Part shown: positions 18,616 to 26,794 of the stretch, piece by piece | Layout: each line of letters starts with the position of its first letter | Position numbering within the stretch: position 1 is the first letter of the stretch | From: Gallionellaceae bacterium | GTDB lineage: Bacteria; Pseudomonadota; Gammaproteobacteria; Burkholderiales; Thiobacillaceae | Assembly (NCBI GenBank): GCA_028714735.1 | Contig: JAQTLU010000001.1 | Span: 372,001 to 436,000 of the forward strand | Length of the DNA: 64,000 bases | Direction of reading: 5' to 3' | Translations under genes and position numbers: made by a program | The notes under the pieces: generated by a model | Told to the model about the DNA's origin: nothing | The model's input: only the letters and a program-made list of their open reading frames with translations | Database searches by the model: none

Positions 18616-19173
18616 TCAGCAACCGCCGCCACCGCCACCGGCACCGCCACCTGCGGCGGGCGCCGCGGGCAGAATGATCTGGGGCGCGGGGGTATTGGGA
18701 TCGAAATGGAGGAACAGTTTCTGGTCCTCGGCGACATGGCCCATGGTTTCACCCACCAGCGGGCCGAAGAACTTGCCCATCAGGCCGGCGTTCATGGTGC
18801 CGATGTAGACCTTGCCGTCCTGCTTCTTGTAGATGGAGATCTTGCAGGGCATCAGGATGGACAGGAAGCGCACCGTATCCTCCTTCAGGATGGGCCCGGA
18901 ATACTTGGTCGAGCAGACCTCGATCATCTGGACCGGGAGCACGTTGCCGCCATCGTTCTGCACTGCCTTGGCCGGGTTGCGCAGGCCGGACAGCGCCCAG
19001 CCCTTTTCCTGCAATACCGGGTTGTCGGCGATGTTGTGCTGGATACGGGCGATGGTCTCCTCGAACCCGAACGGGCTTGCTGTTTCATTGAACATCAGGT
19101 GAGGCATCGCCATAAAACCGCCAGCAGCCACAACCAGGATACCCACTACGAAACCGACTACGGCTTTCAACAT
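18616..19173 (-). CDS. DUF302 protein with Gly-rich tail ending in Cys
   Basis: A 185-residue protein. Residues 1-22 are a hydrophobic signal or anchor (AVVGFVVGILVVAAGGF). The middle (about 35-150) is a DUF302 domain, with the pattern CSTKYSGPILKEDTVRFLSILMPC-type core and the two cysteines of that segment. The last residues are AAGGGAGGGGGGC, so the protein ends in a cysteine after a glycine linker (175-185). DUF302 has no assigned reaction; it often occurs near sulfur-oxidation and haem genes. It is first in the operon, 46 bases before the octaheme cytochrome, behind a good sigma-70 promoter. The terminal Cys might carry a covalent link or ligate a metal (inference). Confidence 0.82.
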   Translation of the reverse strand: MLKAVVGFVVGILVVAAGGFMAMPHLMFNETASPFGFEETIARIQHNIADNPVLQEKGWALSGLRNPAKAVQNDGGNVLPVQMIEVCSTKYSGPILKEDTVRFLSILMPCKISIYKKQDGKVYIGTMNAGLMGKFFGPLVGETMGHVAEDQKLFLHFDPNTPAPQIILPAAPAAGGGAGGGGGGC

Positions 19174-19260
19174 GCTTCTCTCCTAAACAGAGTTTCCAAA
19201 CGGTGGTAATCAGACTGCGCGCATTATCCACCAACACCAAAAGGGACCTAATTAAAAATC

Positions 19261-19289
19261 AGTATAAGCACATCTTAATATGCTGCTAA
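19261..19289 (-). promoter_or_regulatory. Sigma-70 type promoter of the DUF302-octaheme cytochrome operon
   Basis: On the minus strand TTAGCA (19289-19284) and TATACT (19266-19261) are separated by exactly 17 bases in an AT-rich stretch. Transcription would start near 19254, giving an 80-base leader before the DUF302 ATG at 19173. I did not find a convincing FNR or other dyad here. The divergent AEC permease gene starts 63 bases on the other side. Confidence 0.6.
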
Positions 19290-19352
19290 TAAATTTTATT
19301 GTTGGCAGGCCGCCCTGATATTCTCTGCAGAAAAACGTTCTTACATCTTGCC

Positions 19353-20300
19353 ATGACACTCGCCTTCCTTGTTGACCTCCTGCTCCAGGTTTGGCTGCCC
19401 ATCGCCCTGCTGGTCGCCGCCGGCGGCCTGTGGGTGCGGTTCCGGCCGCAGTTCCCGGCCGCCACGCTGCGCATCCAGCTCAACCGCCTGGTAGTCGACG
19501 TGTTCGCGCCGCCGTTGCTGTTTGCCCTCTCCGCCCAGGCCGAGATCACGCCGCAACTGCTCACCGTGCCGCTGATCACTGCCACCGGCATCGCGCTCAG
19601 CGGCGGCCTGCTTTATCTGTTGCTGTTCCGCTCCCGTCTGGGCGCACCCTATTCCCGCCAGACCCGGGCCGCCATCCTGCTGGCCGGCACCTTCGGCAAC
19701 GTGCTGTTCATGGGCTATCCCACGCTCACCTTTCTCTACGGCGACCATGGCGGCAGCTACGCGGCCTTTGCCGACGTGCTGGCCTCGACGCCCATCCTCT
19801 GGACCCTGGGGGTCTGGTTCGCCACCCGGCTCGGCCATGACGGCGGCCATGGCCACAGCCTGTTCCGCATCGTGCTGACGCTGCCCCCGGTGTGGGCCTT
19901 CCTGCTCGGATTCGCGGTCAACTTCGCCGGACTGGAAGTTGCGCCGCTGATCAAGGCGGCCAAGTTCATGGGCCAGGCCACCATCCCGATCATGCTGTTC
20001 GCCCTCGGCCTGTCGATTCCCTGGGGCAACCTGCGGCCCTGTCCGCCGGTCATCGTCGCGGTAGCCAGCAAGCTGGTCGTCACGCCCCTGATCGTCTGGC
20101 TGATCGCCCGCCAGGTGTTCCAGCCCATGGCCGATGCCCAGGTCGCGGCGCTGCTCGAAGTCGCCATGCCGACCATGCTGATGGCGGCCTCGTTCGCCGA
20201 CCGCTTCCATCTCGACGCCAGGGCCGCGGCATTGACCGCCGCCTGGAGCAGCCTGGCCTTTCTGGTCACCTTGCCGGTCTGGATATTCCTGTTGCGCTAG
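19353..20300 (+). CDS. AEC family membrane permease
   Basis: A 315-residue polytopic membrane protein of the auxin efflux carrier family (PF03547). About ten hydrophobic helices are visible in two halves; the crossing motif region GTFGNVLFMGYPTLTFLYG near residue 115 and ALLEVAMPTMLMAASFADRF near 275 are typical of AEC proteins. Bacterial members export or import malate, malonate or other organic anions, but the substrate cannot be inferred here. I chose the ATG at 19353 (MTLAFLVDLLLQVW), which starts just before the first helix. It is divergent from the cytochrome operon and separate from the downstream psiF-like gene by 85 bases. Confidence 0.85.
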   Translation: MTLAFLVDLLLQVWLPIALLVAAGGLWVRFRPQFPAATLRIQLNRLVVDVFAPPLLFALSAQAEITPQLLTVPLITATGIALSGGLLYLLLFRSRLGAPYSRQTRAAILLAGTFGNVLFMGYPTLTFLYGDHGGSYAAFADVLASTPILWTLGVWFATRLGHDGGHGHSLFRIVLTLPPVWAFLLGFAVNFAGLEVAPLIKAAKFMGQATIPIMLFALGLSIPWGNLRPCPPVIVAVASKLVVTPLIVWLIARQVFQPMADAQVAALLEVAMPTMLMAASFADRFHLDARAAALTAAWSSLAFLVTLPVWIFLLR

Positions 20301-20385
20301 TCAGAATTGCTTAAGTCTTTCCGGTCCGGAATGAAGCACAATCCCTCCGCCGGCCTTCGGCCGGACAGACCCCAAGGAGATCCCA

Positions 20386-20757
20386 ATGAAGCAAGCCATC
20401 ATCGCCACGCTGTCCCTGCTGTTCGTCGCCAACCTGGCCTGGGCCGACTGTAGCGCCAACGCCGACACCAAGAAACTGGCCGGCGCGGCACGGACCAGTT
20501 TCCTGAAGAAATGCGTGGCCGACACCAAGGCTGCACTGCCGGCCTCCAACTGCCAGGCCCTGGCCGAGGAGAAAAAGCTCAAGGGCGCCGCCAAGGGCAG
20601 TTTCATCAAGAAATGTGAAAAGGACGCCCAGCCTGCGGCAACCTCCAATGAAGCCAAGAACCAGTGCGACGGCCAGGCCGCCGCGAAAAAGCTCAAGGGT
20701 GCGGCCAGGAACAGCTTCATGAAAAAGTGCGAGAAGGACGCGAATACCAGCAAGTAA
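20386..20757 (+). CDS. PsiF-repeat exported protein
   Basis: A 123-residue protein with a signal peptide (1-20, ending AWA) and three PsiF repeats. Each repeat starts and ends with cysteine exactly 21 positions apart (C22-C43, C56-C77, C94-C115) and contains KKLxGAAxxSFxKKC. E. coli PsiF is phosphate-starvation inducible and has no known function. Here each repeat could form its own disulfide, giving a small periplasmic three-module protein. AAGGAG lies about 8 bases before the ATG. The gene ends in a strong shared terminator. Confidence 0.9.
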   Translation: MKQAIIATLSLLFVANLAWADCSANADTKKLAGAARTSFLKKCVADTKAALPASNCQALAEEKKLKGAAKGSFIKKCEKDAQPAATSNEAKNQCDGQAAAKKLKGAARNSFMKKCEKDANTSK

Positions 20758-20767
20758 GCGCAGCCGT

Positions 20768-20807
20768 GGCAACCAAAACGGCGCCCGTGGGCGCCGTTTT
20801 GGTTGCC
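20768..20807. terminator. Bidirectional terminator between psiF-like gene and iscX
   Basis: A perfect 19-bp inverted repeat with a 2-base centre. The outer part is GGCAACCAAAACGGCGCCC and its complement; the AAAA/TTTT tracts inside the arms give a U run after a GC-rich inner stem (GGCGCCC/GGGCGCC) in either direction. It lies 10 bases after the psiF-like stop and 11 bases after the iscX stop on the other strand. Confidence 0.9.
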
Positions 20808-20818
20808 GGAGAGCGAAC

Positions 20819-21013
20819 TCAATCGACTTCTTCGATCCAGGCCTGCTGAATCGCTTCCAGTATCTTCTCGCCCGAACGGTTGGCATCGTCGGCAAAATCC
20901 GGCAAGGCCATCACCCAGCCATGCAGATCGGTGAAGCGGACATAACGCGGGTCCACATCCGGATGGTGTTCGGCCAGTGCGATGGCAATGTCGAGGCTAT
21001 CGGTCCATTTCAT
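20819..21013 (-). CDS. iscX: Iron-sulfur cluster assembly accessory protein IscX
   Basis: A 64-residue acidic protein, the typical IscX (YfhJ) length. MKWTDSLDIAIALAEHHPDVDP, followed by YVRFTDLHGWVMALPDF and the C-terminal EAIQQAWIEE, are family signatures. IscX binds IscS and iron and is thought to modulate cluster assembly. It is the last gene of the isc operon, 47 bases after fdx. AGGAGC precedes the ATG. Confidence 0.93.
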   Translation of the reverse strand: MKWTDSLDIAIALAEHHPDVDPRYVRFTDLHGWVMALPDFADDANRSGEKILEAIQQAWIEEVD

Positions 21014-21060
21014 GTCCAGCTCCTTTCTTAAGCCATCAGCGCTCTGCTGACTGCTGCAGC

Positions 21061-21399
21061 CTAGTGGCCTTCCTTGACCATGTTGATGCTGTACTTGGGT
21101 ATCTCCACCACCACGTCCTGGGTGCCCATGAGGGCCTGGCAGGACAGGCGCGAGGTCGGCTCCAGCCCCCAGGCCTTGTCGAGCAGATCGTCTTCCAGTT
21201 CAGTGGCTTCGGCCAGGCCGCTATAGCCCTCCCGGACCACGACATGGCAGGTGGTGCAGGCACACGACTTCTCGCAGGCGTGTTCGATCTCGATGCCGTG
21301 TTCGAGCAGGTTGTCGCAGATCGACACCCCTTGCCGGGCATCGATCACGGCACCGTCCGGGCAGAGATCGACATGGGGCAGAACGATCAGCTGCGGCAT
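21061..21399 (-). CDS. fdx: Isc-type [2Fe-2S] ferredoxin
   Basis: A 112-residue adrenodoxin-type ferredoxin. Cluster ligands are C42, C48, C51 and C87 (ACEKSCACTTCHV and LSCQAL), the same positions as in E. coli Fdx, with the extra conserved C46. It supplies electrons for cluster assembly on IscU. The true start is the ATG at 21399 (MPQLIVLPHVDLCPDG), which overlaps the stop of the upstream DUF3050 gene in an ATGA; a longer frame reading to 22056 runs through that gene and is not real. Confidence 0.95.
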   Translation of the reverse strand: MPQLIVLPHVDLCPDGAVIDARQGVSICDNLLEHGIEIEHACEKSCACTTCHVVVREGYSGLAEATELEDDLLDKAWGLEPTSRLSCQALMGTQDVVVEIPKYSINMVKEGH

Positions 21400-22181
21400 C
21401 AGGCGGCTTCCCTGCGGCGGCTGGGCAGGGTGGCGATGACGCCATCCCAGAAGGCGATCCGGGCCTCCACGGCGCGCACGCCGGCCGCCTTGGCCTCCTC
21501 CAGCTTGACCGGGTCGCCGCCGCACAAGGCCTCCAGCAGGCGCAGCGACAGCGGGGCATGGAAGTCCTCGTCGAGGTGGATGTGGCGATGCAGGTAGAAA
21601 TGGAAGATCGGCGCCTGCGCCTCGGTGATCGCCATGCGCGCCAGGAAGGCCCGGAACATGGCCGGAATCATGTGCTCGCGGCCGAGCGCCAGGGCGGCGG
21701 CGACCTCGTGCGGCCTGCCGGAGTCGATGAAGCCGAAGGTGGTCCGGTTGAAGGCGGCCGCCGGGGCCGGCGCCAGGCCGGCGTCGAGCGCGGCGTGGAT
21801 GCCGTCGCGGACCACCCGGTCGACGAAACCCAGCATCCGCTCGGCATCGGCGCCGACTTCGCGCATCGCCGAGATGTAGAGCATGTAATGGCTGGCGAAG
21901 GCACTGGCCTGACCGGGGGCGTTCTGGTCGGTCTCTTCTTCCAGCACCAGTTCGTTGATGAAGCGCTGCACCTCGGCATCGGGGCCGGGCGTCCACGGCC
22001 AGCGGGCCGGGGCGACATGGTGCTGGAGGAATTTGATCAGGGACATGAAATCCCACACCGAATGGACGTGGTGCTGCATGAACATCCTGAGGTCGTCGAC
22101 GGTTTCCAGGGCCCCATAGATGGGGTGGCTGTCCAGGCGCTGCTGCAGGCCGCGAATGAACTCGGGCTCGATATGGCTCAT
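21399..22181 (-). CDS. DUF3050 haem-oxygenase-like protein inside the isc operon
   Basis: A 260-residue DUF3050 protein. HPIYGALETVDDLRMFMQHH, VWDFMSLIKFLQ, NELVLEEETD, GREHMIPAMFRAFL and YLHRHIHLDEDFHAPLSL match this family, which I place in the haem-oxygenase-like (HDO/TENA) helical fold. Possible metal ligands are H37/H38/H40, E81-E83, H98, E169/H170, H200, H202, D204 and H208, the kind of E/H/D set that binds a di-iron centre. No member has a firm function that I know of. It is 2 bases after hscA and overlaps fdx by 4 bases, so it is made with the Fe-S assembly machinery; a role in iron supply, iron oxidation or repair is inference. This is not part of the standard isc operon. Confidence 0.85.
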   Translation of the reverse strand: MSHIEPEFIRGLQQRLDSHPIYGALETVDDLRMFMQHHVHSVWDFMSLIKFLQHHVAPARWPWTPGPDAEVQRFINELVLEEETDQNAPGQASAFASHYMLYISAMREVGADAERMLGFVDRVVRDGIHAALDAGLAPAPAAAFNRTTFGFIDSGRPHEVAAALALGREHMIPAMFRAFLARMAITEAQAPIFHFYLHRHIHLDEDFHAPLSLRLLEALCGGDPVKLEEAKAAGVRAVEARIAFWDGVIATLPSRRREAA

Positions 22182-22183
22182 CT

Positions 22184-24052
22184 TTACATTCCTATCTCGT
22201 CGATTTTGTGTCCGGCCAGCGCGCGTTTGACGCTGGCATCCATGCGGCGGGCGGCGAATTCGGCCGTGCCGCGGTTGAGGGCCTCGGTGGCGCGCTTGAT
22301 GGCAGCCGGGTCATGGCCTTGCAGCTGGCTGTCCAGATTGGTTATCAGCGCCTCGACGGCAGCACGTTCGTCGGCCTGCAACAGGGCCGCGCCGTCCTCG
22401 GCCAGGGCCGCCACGGAGGCGTCGATCAGGCGTTGGGCGTCGACCTTGATCTCGGCCAGCTGGCGTGCATCCACGTCCTCGCGGGCATGGGCGTAGGATT
22501 CTTGCAGCATGCGGGCGACCTCGTCGTCCGACAGGCCATAGGAGGGCTTCACCTCGATGTGCGATTCGATGCCGGTGCCGGTCTCGCGTGCGGTCACCGA
22601 GAGCAGGCCGTCGGCGTCGACCTGGAAGGTCACCCGGATGCGTGCGGCGCCGGCCACCATGGGCGGAATGCCGCGCAGGGCGAAGCGCGCCAGGCTGCGA
22701 CAGTCGGACACCAGTTCCCGTTCGCCCTGGAGGACGTGGATGCTCATCGCGGTCTGGCCGTCCTTGTAGGTGGTGAAGTCCTGGCCGCGGGCGACCGGGA
22801 TGGTGGAATTGCGCGGGATGACCTTCTCGACCAGGCCGCCCATGGTCTCCAGGCCGAGCGACAGCGGCACCACGTCGAGCAGCAGCCAGTCGTCCTCGCG
22901 CTTGTTGCCGGCCAGGACATTGGCCTGGATGGCGGCACCCAGGGCAACCACCTTGTCCGGATCGAGGTTGGTCAGCGGGGTCTGGCCGAAGAACTCGCCC
23001 ACGGCGGCCTGGATGCGCGGCACCCGGGTCGAGCCGCCGACCATAACCACGCCCTTGATATCGCCGGTTTGCAGGCCGGCGTCGCGCAGGGCCTTGCGGC
23101 AGGGCGCCAGGGTCTTGTTGACCAGGCTGACGGCGAGTTCGTTGAATTTCGCCTCGGTCAGCTTGAAATCGATCAACTGGCCGGTGGCGAGCACCGCGGT
23201 GATCTGCACCTCCGGGTGGTCGGTCAGGTGTTCCTTGGCCTCGCGCGCCTTGGCCATCAGCATGGCCTTGTCGTGGTCGCCCACGGTATGCAGGGCCGAC
23301 TCGTCCAGCATCCAGCAGTAGATGCGGCGGTCGAAGTCGTCGCCGCCCAGGGCGGAGTCGCCGTTGGTGCTCAGGACCTCGAACACACCCTTGGTCAGCT
23401 TGAGGATGGAGACATCGAAGGTGCCGCCGCCCAGGTCATAAACTGCGTAGATACCCTCGGAGGCGTTGTCGAGGCCGTAGGCGATGGCGGCGGCGGTCGG
23501 CTCGTTGAGCAGGCGCAGCACGCTCAGTCCGGCCAGGCGGGCGGCGTCCTTGGTGGCCTGACGCTGGGCGTCGTCGAAATAGGCCGGCACGGTGATCACG
23601 GCGCCGGTCAGTTCGCCGCCGAGGGCGATCTCGGCGCGGTCCTTCAACACCTTGAGCACCTCGGCCGAGACCTCGACCGGGCTCTTCACGCCGGCGACGG
23701 TCTTGATCTGGACCATGCCCGGGGCGTCGACGAAATGATAGGGCAGCGTGGCGGCATCCGGGATGTCCTTGATGCCGCGCCCCATGAAACGCTTGGCCGA
23801 GATGATGGTGTTGTGCGGATCCTCGCTGGCGCGCGACTGGGCTTCGCAGCCGACCGTGGTGGAACCGTCGGGGTGATAACGCACCACCGAAGGCAGCAGG
23901 GGGCGGCCATGCTCGTCGTTGAGCACGACCGAGATGCCGTTGCGCACCGTGGCGACCAGCGAATTGGTGGTGCCCAGATCGATGCCCACCGCCAGCCGAT
24001 GCTGGTGCGGTGCAGTGGAAAGGCCGGGTTCGGCGATTTGCAGTAAAGCCAT
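22184..24052 (-). CDS. hscA: Fe-S assembly chaperone HscA
   Basis: A 622-residue Hsp70 specialised for IscU. The ATPase domain has [27 protein letters not shown] and [10 protein letters not shown]; the substrate-binding domain starts near residue 390 with [17 protein letters not shown]. Overall length and the position beside hscB identify HscA rather than DnaK. With HscB it drives release of the cluster from IscU, recognising the LPPVK motif there. I chose ATG 24052 ([12 protein letters not shown]). A perfect 16-bp stem-loop lies between hscB and hscA in the transcript. Confidence 0.96.
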   Translation of the reverse strand: MALLQIAEPGLSTAPHQHRLAVGIDLGTTNSLVATVRNGISVVLNDEHGRPLLPSVVRYHPDGSTTVGCEAQSRASEDPHNTIISAKRFMGRGIKDIPDAATLPYHFVDAPGMVQIKTVAGVKSPVEVSAEVLKVLKDRAEIALGGELTGAVITVPAYFDDAQRQATKDAARLAGLSVLRLLNEPTAAAIAYGLDNASEGIYAVYDLGGGTFDVSILKLTKGVFEVLSTNGDSALGGDDFDRRIYCWMLDESALHTVGDHDKAMLMAKAREAKEHLTDHPEVQITAVLATGQLIDFKLTEAKFNELAVSLVNKTLAPCRKALRDAGLQTGDIKGVVMVGGSTRVPRIQAAVGEFFGQTPLTNLDPDKVVALGAAIQANVLAGNKREDDWLLLDVVPLSLGLETMGGLVEKVIPRNSTIPVARGQDFTTYKDGQTAMSIHVLQGERELVSDCRSLARFALRGIPPMVAGAARIRVTFQVDADGLLSVTARETGTGIESHIEVKPSYGLSDDEVARMLQESYAHAREDVDARQLAEIKVDAQRLIDASVAALAEDGAALLQADERAAVEALITNLDSQLQGHDPAAIKRATEALNRGTAEFAARRMDASVKRALAGHKIDEIGM

Positions 24053-24076
24053 GTGCGTAGCGGGAAGCAAGATCGT

Positions 24077-24113
24077 GCTGGGCAAGCAGGGCTCGTCGCC
24101 CTGCTTGCCCAGC
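24077..24113 (-). repeat. Perfect 16-bp stem-loop between hscB and hscA
   Basis: GCTGGGCAAGCAGGGC (24077-24092) and its exact complement (24098-24113) flank a 5-base loop within the 69-base hscB-hscA gap. No U tract follows on the minus strand, so it is not a standard terminator. It would form in the operon mRNA and may act as a processing or stability element that sets hscA-fdx-iscX levels (inference). Confidence 0.7.
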
Positions 24114-24121
24114 CCACCTCG

Positions 24122-24652
24122 CTACTCCATATCCTCGTAGGCATCGCCGATATCGGCGAGAAATTTTTCCAGAAAGCGGTATTGTCTCAGGACTTCCGCC
24201 GCCGCGGGATAATCCCGTTTCGTGTCGAGCAATTCGGCCACTTCGCGCAGCAACCCGCCGGCCTCGGCACGGGTGTCATTCTCCAGCCGGTCGAGGGCAT
24301 CGGTATCGGCGCTGGCGACCGCCTCGGCCAGGGTCTCCCGCCATTCCATCTGGCGTTCCAGAAATGTCAGCGGCAAGGCGGCATGCCCGGGCGCCAGGGC
24401 ATCGATGCCCTGCAGCGTCAATAAATAACTGGCCCGGGCAAAGGGGTTTTTCAGCGTCTGGTAGGCCTCGTTGGCCCGGGTCGACCACTGCACCGCGAGG
24501 CGCTTATCGGCCTCGCCGGCATGGGCGAAGCGATCGGGGTGGATTTCGCCCTGGAGTTCCCGATAGGCCAGGTCCAGCGCCTCGACATCGATGGCGTAGC
24601 CTGGATCGAGCCCGAACAGTGCGAAATGATCCTGGTTGAAATCCGGCATCAA
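24122..24652 (-). CDS. hscB: Fe-S assembly J-domain co-chaperone HscB
   Basis: A 176-residue protein. The N-terminal J domain begins DHFALFGLDPGYAIDVEALD and carries HPD at residues 38-40 (EIHPDRFAHA). The C-terminal three-helix domain that binds IscU is present, containing FLERQMEWRE. HscB delivers IscU to HscA and stimulates its ATPase. Two Met codons in a row (24652 and 24649) make the start uncertain by one residue. It is 17 bases after iscA. Confidence 0.95.
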   Translation of the reverse strand: MMPDFNQDHFALFGLDPGYAIDVEALDLAYRELQGEIHPDRFAHAGEADKRLAVQWSTRANEAYQTLKNPFARASYLLTLQGIDALAPGHAALPLTFLERQMEWRETLAEAVASADTDALDRLENDTRAEAGGLLREVAELLDTKRDYPAAAEVLRQYRFLEKFLADIGDAYEDME

Positions 24653-24669
24653 GGTCGTCGGCGCCCGCT

Positions 24670-25068
24670 TCAGACGTTGAAAGATTCCCCGCAGCCGCAG
24701 GCGTTCTTCACGTTCGGATTATTGAACTTGAAGCCCTCGTTGAGACCTTCGCGGACGAAGTCCAACTCGGTGCCGGCCAGGTAGCTCAGGCTCTTGGGAT
24801 CGACGAACACCTTGACCCCGAAGCTCTCGAACTGGATGTCCTCGGGATCGACGGAATCGGCGAATTCCAGCTTGTAGGCCATGCCGGAACAACCCGAGGT
24901 ACGCACGCCCAGCTTGATGCCCAGGCCACTGCCGCGTTTGGCCAGGAAATTCCGGATGTGGTTGGCGGCACGCTCGGACAGGGTCACCGAGGCGTCGGCC
25001 GTGACGGCCGGGCCCATGGTCAGTTCAGTGGCGTCGCCTTGCGGCGCGCTGCAGGTATCGGCACCCAT
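24670..25068 (-). CDS. iscA: A-type Fe-S carrier IscA
   Basis: A 132-residue A-type carrier. The three conserved cysteines are in [16 protein letters not shown] and the terminal [10 protein letters not shown]. coli IscA is 107 residues; here there are about 25 extra N-terminal residues ([20 protein letters not shown]). The ATG at 25068 is chosen because AGGAGG stands 6 bases upstream, formed by the last codons of iscU; a shorter form starting at the internal [15 protein letters not shown] is possible. The start is one base beyond the iscU stop, so translation is coupled. Confidence 0.93.
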   Translation of the reverse strand: MGADTCSAPQGDATELTMGPAVTADASVTLSERAANHIRNFLAKRGSGLGIKLGVRTSGCSGMAYKLEFADSVDPEDIQFESFGVKVFVDPKSLSYLAGTELDFVREGLNEGFKFNNPNVKNACGCGESFNV

Positions 25069-25069
25069 C

Positions 25070-25492
25070 TCAGTCCTCCTTGGGTGGATGGCAAGCCGTG
25101 TACTCGCCGCTACCGCCATGTTTCTGCTTGTAGTCGGCGACGGCCGCCTTGATGGCATCCTCGGCCAGGATCGAGCAGTGGATCTTGACCGGCGGCAGGG
25201 CCAGCTCCTCGGCAATCTGGGTGTTCTTGAGGTTCATCGCCTCATCCAGGGTCTTGCCCTTGACCCACTCGGTCACCAGGGACGACGAGGCGATCGCCGA
25301 ACCGCAACCGTAGGTCTTGAACTTGGCATCCTCGATGACGCCCTGCTCATTCACCCTGATCTGCAACTTCATGACATCGCCGCAGGCCGGCGCACCGACC
25401 ATGCCGGTGCCGACGCCGGCGGCTTCTTTCTCGAACGAGCCCACGTTGCGGGGGTTCTCGTAGTGGTCCAGGACTTTCTCGCTGTATGACAT
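25070..25492 (-). CDS. iscU: Fe-S cluster scaffold IscU
   Basis: A 140-residue scaffold protein. Ligand cysteines lie in [30 protein letters not shown] and [12 protein letters not shown], and the HscA recognition motif LPPVK is present. The family norm is about 128 residues; the extra C-terminal dozen ([13 protein letters not shown]) includes a fourth cysteine and a histidine. I chose the ATG at 25492 with AAGGAG 7-8 bases upstream. The 79-base gap to iscS contains heptanucleotide repeats. Confidence 0.96.
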   Translation of the reverse strand: MSYSEKVLDHYENPRNVGSFEKEAAGVGTGMVGAPACGDVMKLQIRVNEQGVIEDAKFKTYGCGSAIASSSLVTEWVKGKTLDEAMNLKNTQIAEELALPPVKIHCSILAEDAIKAAVADYKQKHGGSGEYTACHPPKED

Positions 25493-25521
25493 ATCAGACT
25501 CCTTAGCTTTCAGCAGCCAGC

Positions 25522-25563
25522 TATCAGCTATCAGCAAAACCTGCTGAGCGCTGATCGCTGACC
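25522..25563. repeat. Heptanucleotide repeats between iscS and iscU
   Basis: TATCAGC occurs twice in tandem (25522-25535), and after seven bases the related heptamers GCTGAGC, GCTGATC and GCTGACC follow (25543-25563). The two blocks are partly complementary and could pair as a hairpin in the isc mRNA. Such short heptamer repeats are common intergenic features in several bacterial groups; the function is unknown. Confidence 0.6.
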
Positions 25564-25571
25564 GCTCCAAA

Positions 25572-26783
25572 TCAATGTGCGGCCCACTGCACCGAGTTCA
25601 AGTCGATGCCGTCCTTGTACATTTCCCACAGCGGCGACATCTCGCGCAGCTTGCCGATCTTCTCGTGCAGCAACTTCACGGCGAAGTCGATCTCTTCCTC
25701 GGTGGTGAAGCGGCCGATGGTGAAGCGGATCGAACTGTGCGCCAGTTCGTCGTTGCGGCCCAGCGCCTTGAGCACGTAGGACGGCTCCAGGCTGGCCGAG
25801 GTGCAAGCCGAACCGGACGACACCGCCAGGTCCTTGATCGCCATGATCAGGGACTCGCCTTCGACGAAGTTGAAGCTGACGTTGAGGTTGCCGGCAATGC
25901 GGGCCTCCATGTCGCCGTTGAGATGGACTTCCTCGATGTCGGAGACGCCCTTGTACAACTGGTCGCGCAGCATCCGGATGCGCTCGTTCTCCGCGTGCAT
26001 CTCCTTCCTGGCGATGGCGAAGGCCTCGCCCATGCCGACGATCTGGTGGCTGGGCAGGGTGCCGGAACGCATGCCGCGCTCGTGGCCGCCGCCGTGCATC
26101 TGGGCCTCCAGACGGACCCGGGGCTTGCGCCGCACGTAGAGTGCGCCGATACCCTTGGGGCCATAGACCTTGTGCGCCGAGAAGGACATCAGGTCGACCT
26201 TCAGCTTGCCGAGGTCGATGTCCACCTTGCCCGCCGCCTGGGCGGAATCGACGTGGAAAATCACGCCTTTTTCACGACAGATCTCGCCCAGCGCGGGGAT
26301 GTCCTGGATCACGCCGATCTCGTTGTTGACGAACATCACCGAGGCCAGGATGGTGTCGGGCCGGATCGCCGCCTTGAAGGCGTCGAGGTCGATCAGGCCG
26401 TCATCCTTGACGTTCAGATAGGTCACCTCGAAGCCCTGGCGTTCCAGTTCGCGGCAGGTGTCGAGCACCGCTTTGTGCTCGGTCTTCACAGTGATCAGGT
26501 GCTTGCCCTTGCCGGAATAGAAATGGGCCGCGCCCTTGATCGCCAGGTTGTTCGACTCGGTCGCGCCGGAGGTCCAGACGATCTCCCTGGGGTCGGCATT
26601 GATCAGCGCCGCGACCTGTTCCCGCGCCAGTTCGACCGCCTCGTCGGCTTCCCAGCCGAAGGCATGCGAACGCGAGGCCGGGTTACCGAACTTCTCGGTC
26701 AGGTAGGGGATCATCTTTTCCGCCACGCGCGGGTCGACCGGGGTGGTCGCGGAATAATCCAGATAGATGGGGGTCTTGACCAT
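25572..26783 (-). CDS. iscS: Cysteine desulfurase IscS
   Basis: A 403-residue PLP enzyme that takes sulfur from cysteine and passes it to IscU and other acceptors. It opens with [20 protein letters not shown], the PLP lysine is in [19 protein letters not shown] and the catalytic cysteine in [18 protein letters not shown] prefer the ATG at 26783 ([10 protein letters not shown]), which has GGAG 7 bases upstream; another ATG four codons earlier (26795) overlaps the iscR stop. iscR lies directly upstream, and cysE before that supplies the cysteine pathway. Confidence 0.97.
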   Translation of the reverse strand: MVKTPIYLDYSATTPVDPRVAEKMIPYLTEKFGNPASRSHAFGWEADEAVELAREQVAALINADPREIVWTSGATESNNLAIKGAAHFYSGKGKHLITVKTEHKAVLDTCRELERQGFEVTYLNVKDDGLIDLDAFKAAIRPDTILASVMFVNNEIGVIQDIPALGEICREKGVIFHVDSAQAAGKVDIDLGKLKVDLMSFSAHKVYGPKGIGALYVRRKPRVRLEAQMHGGGHERGMRSGTLPSHQIVGMGEAFAIARKEMHAENERIRMLRDQLYKGVSDIEEVHLNGDMEARIAGNLNVSFNFVEGESLIMAIKDLAVSSGSACTSASLEPSYVLKALGRNDELAHSSIRFTIGRFTTEEEIDFAVKLLHEKIGKLREMSPLWEMYKDGIDLNSVQWAAH

Positions 26784-26794
26784 GTTCTGCTCCA

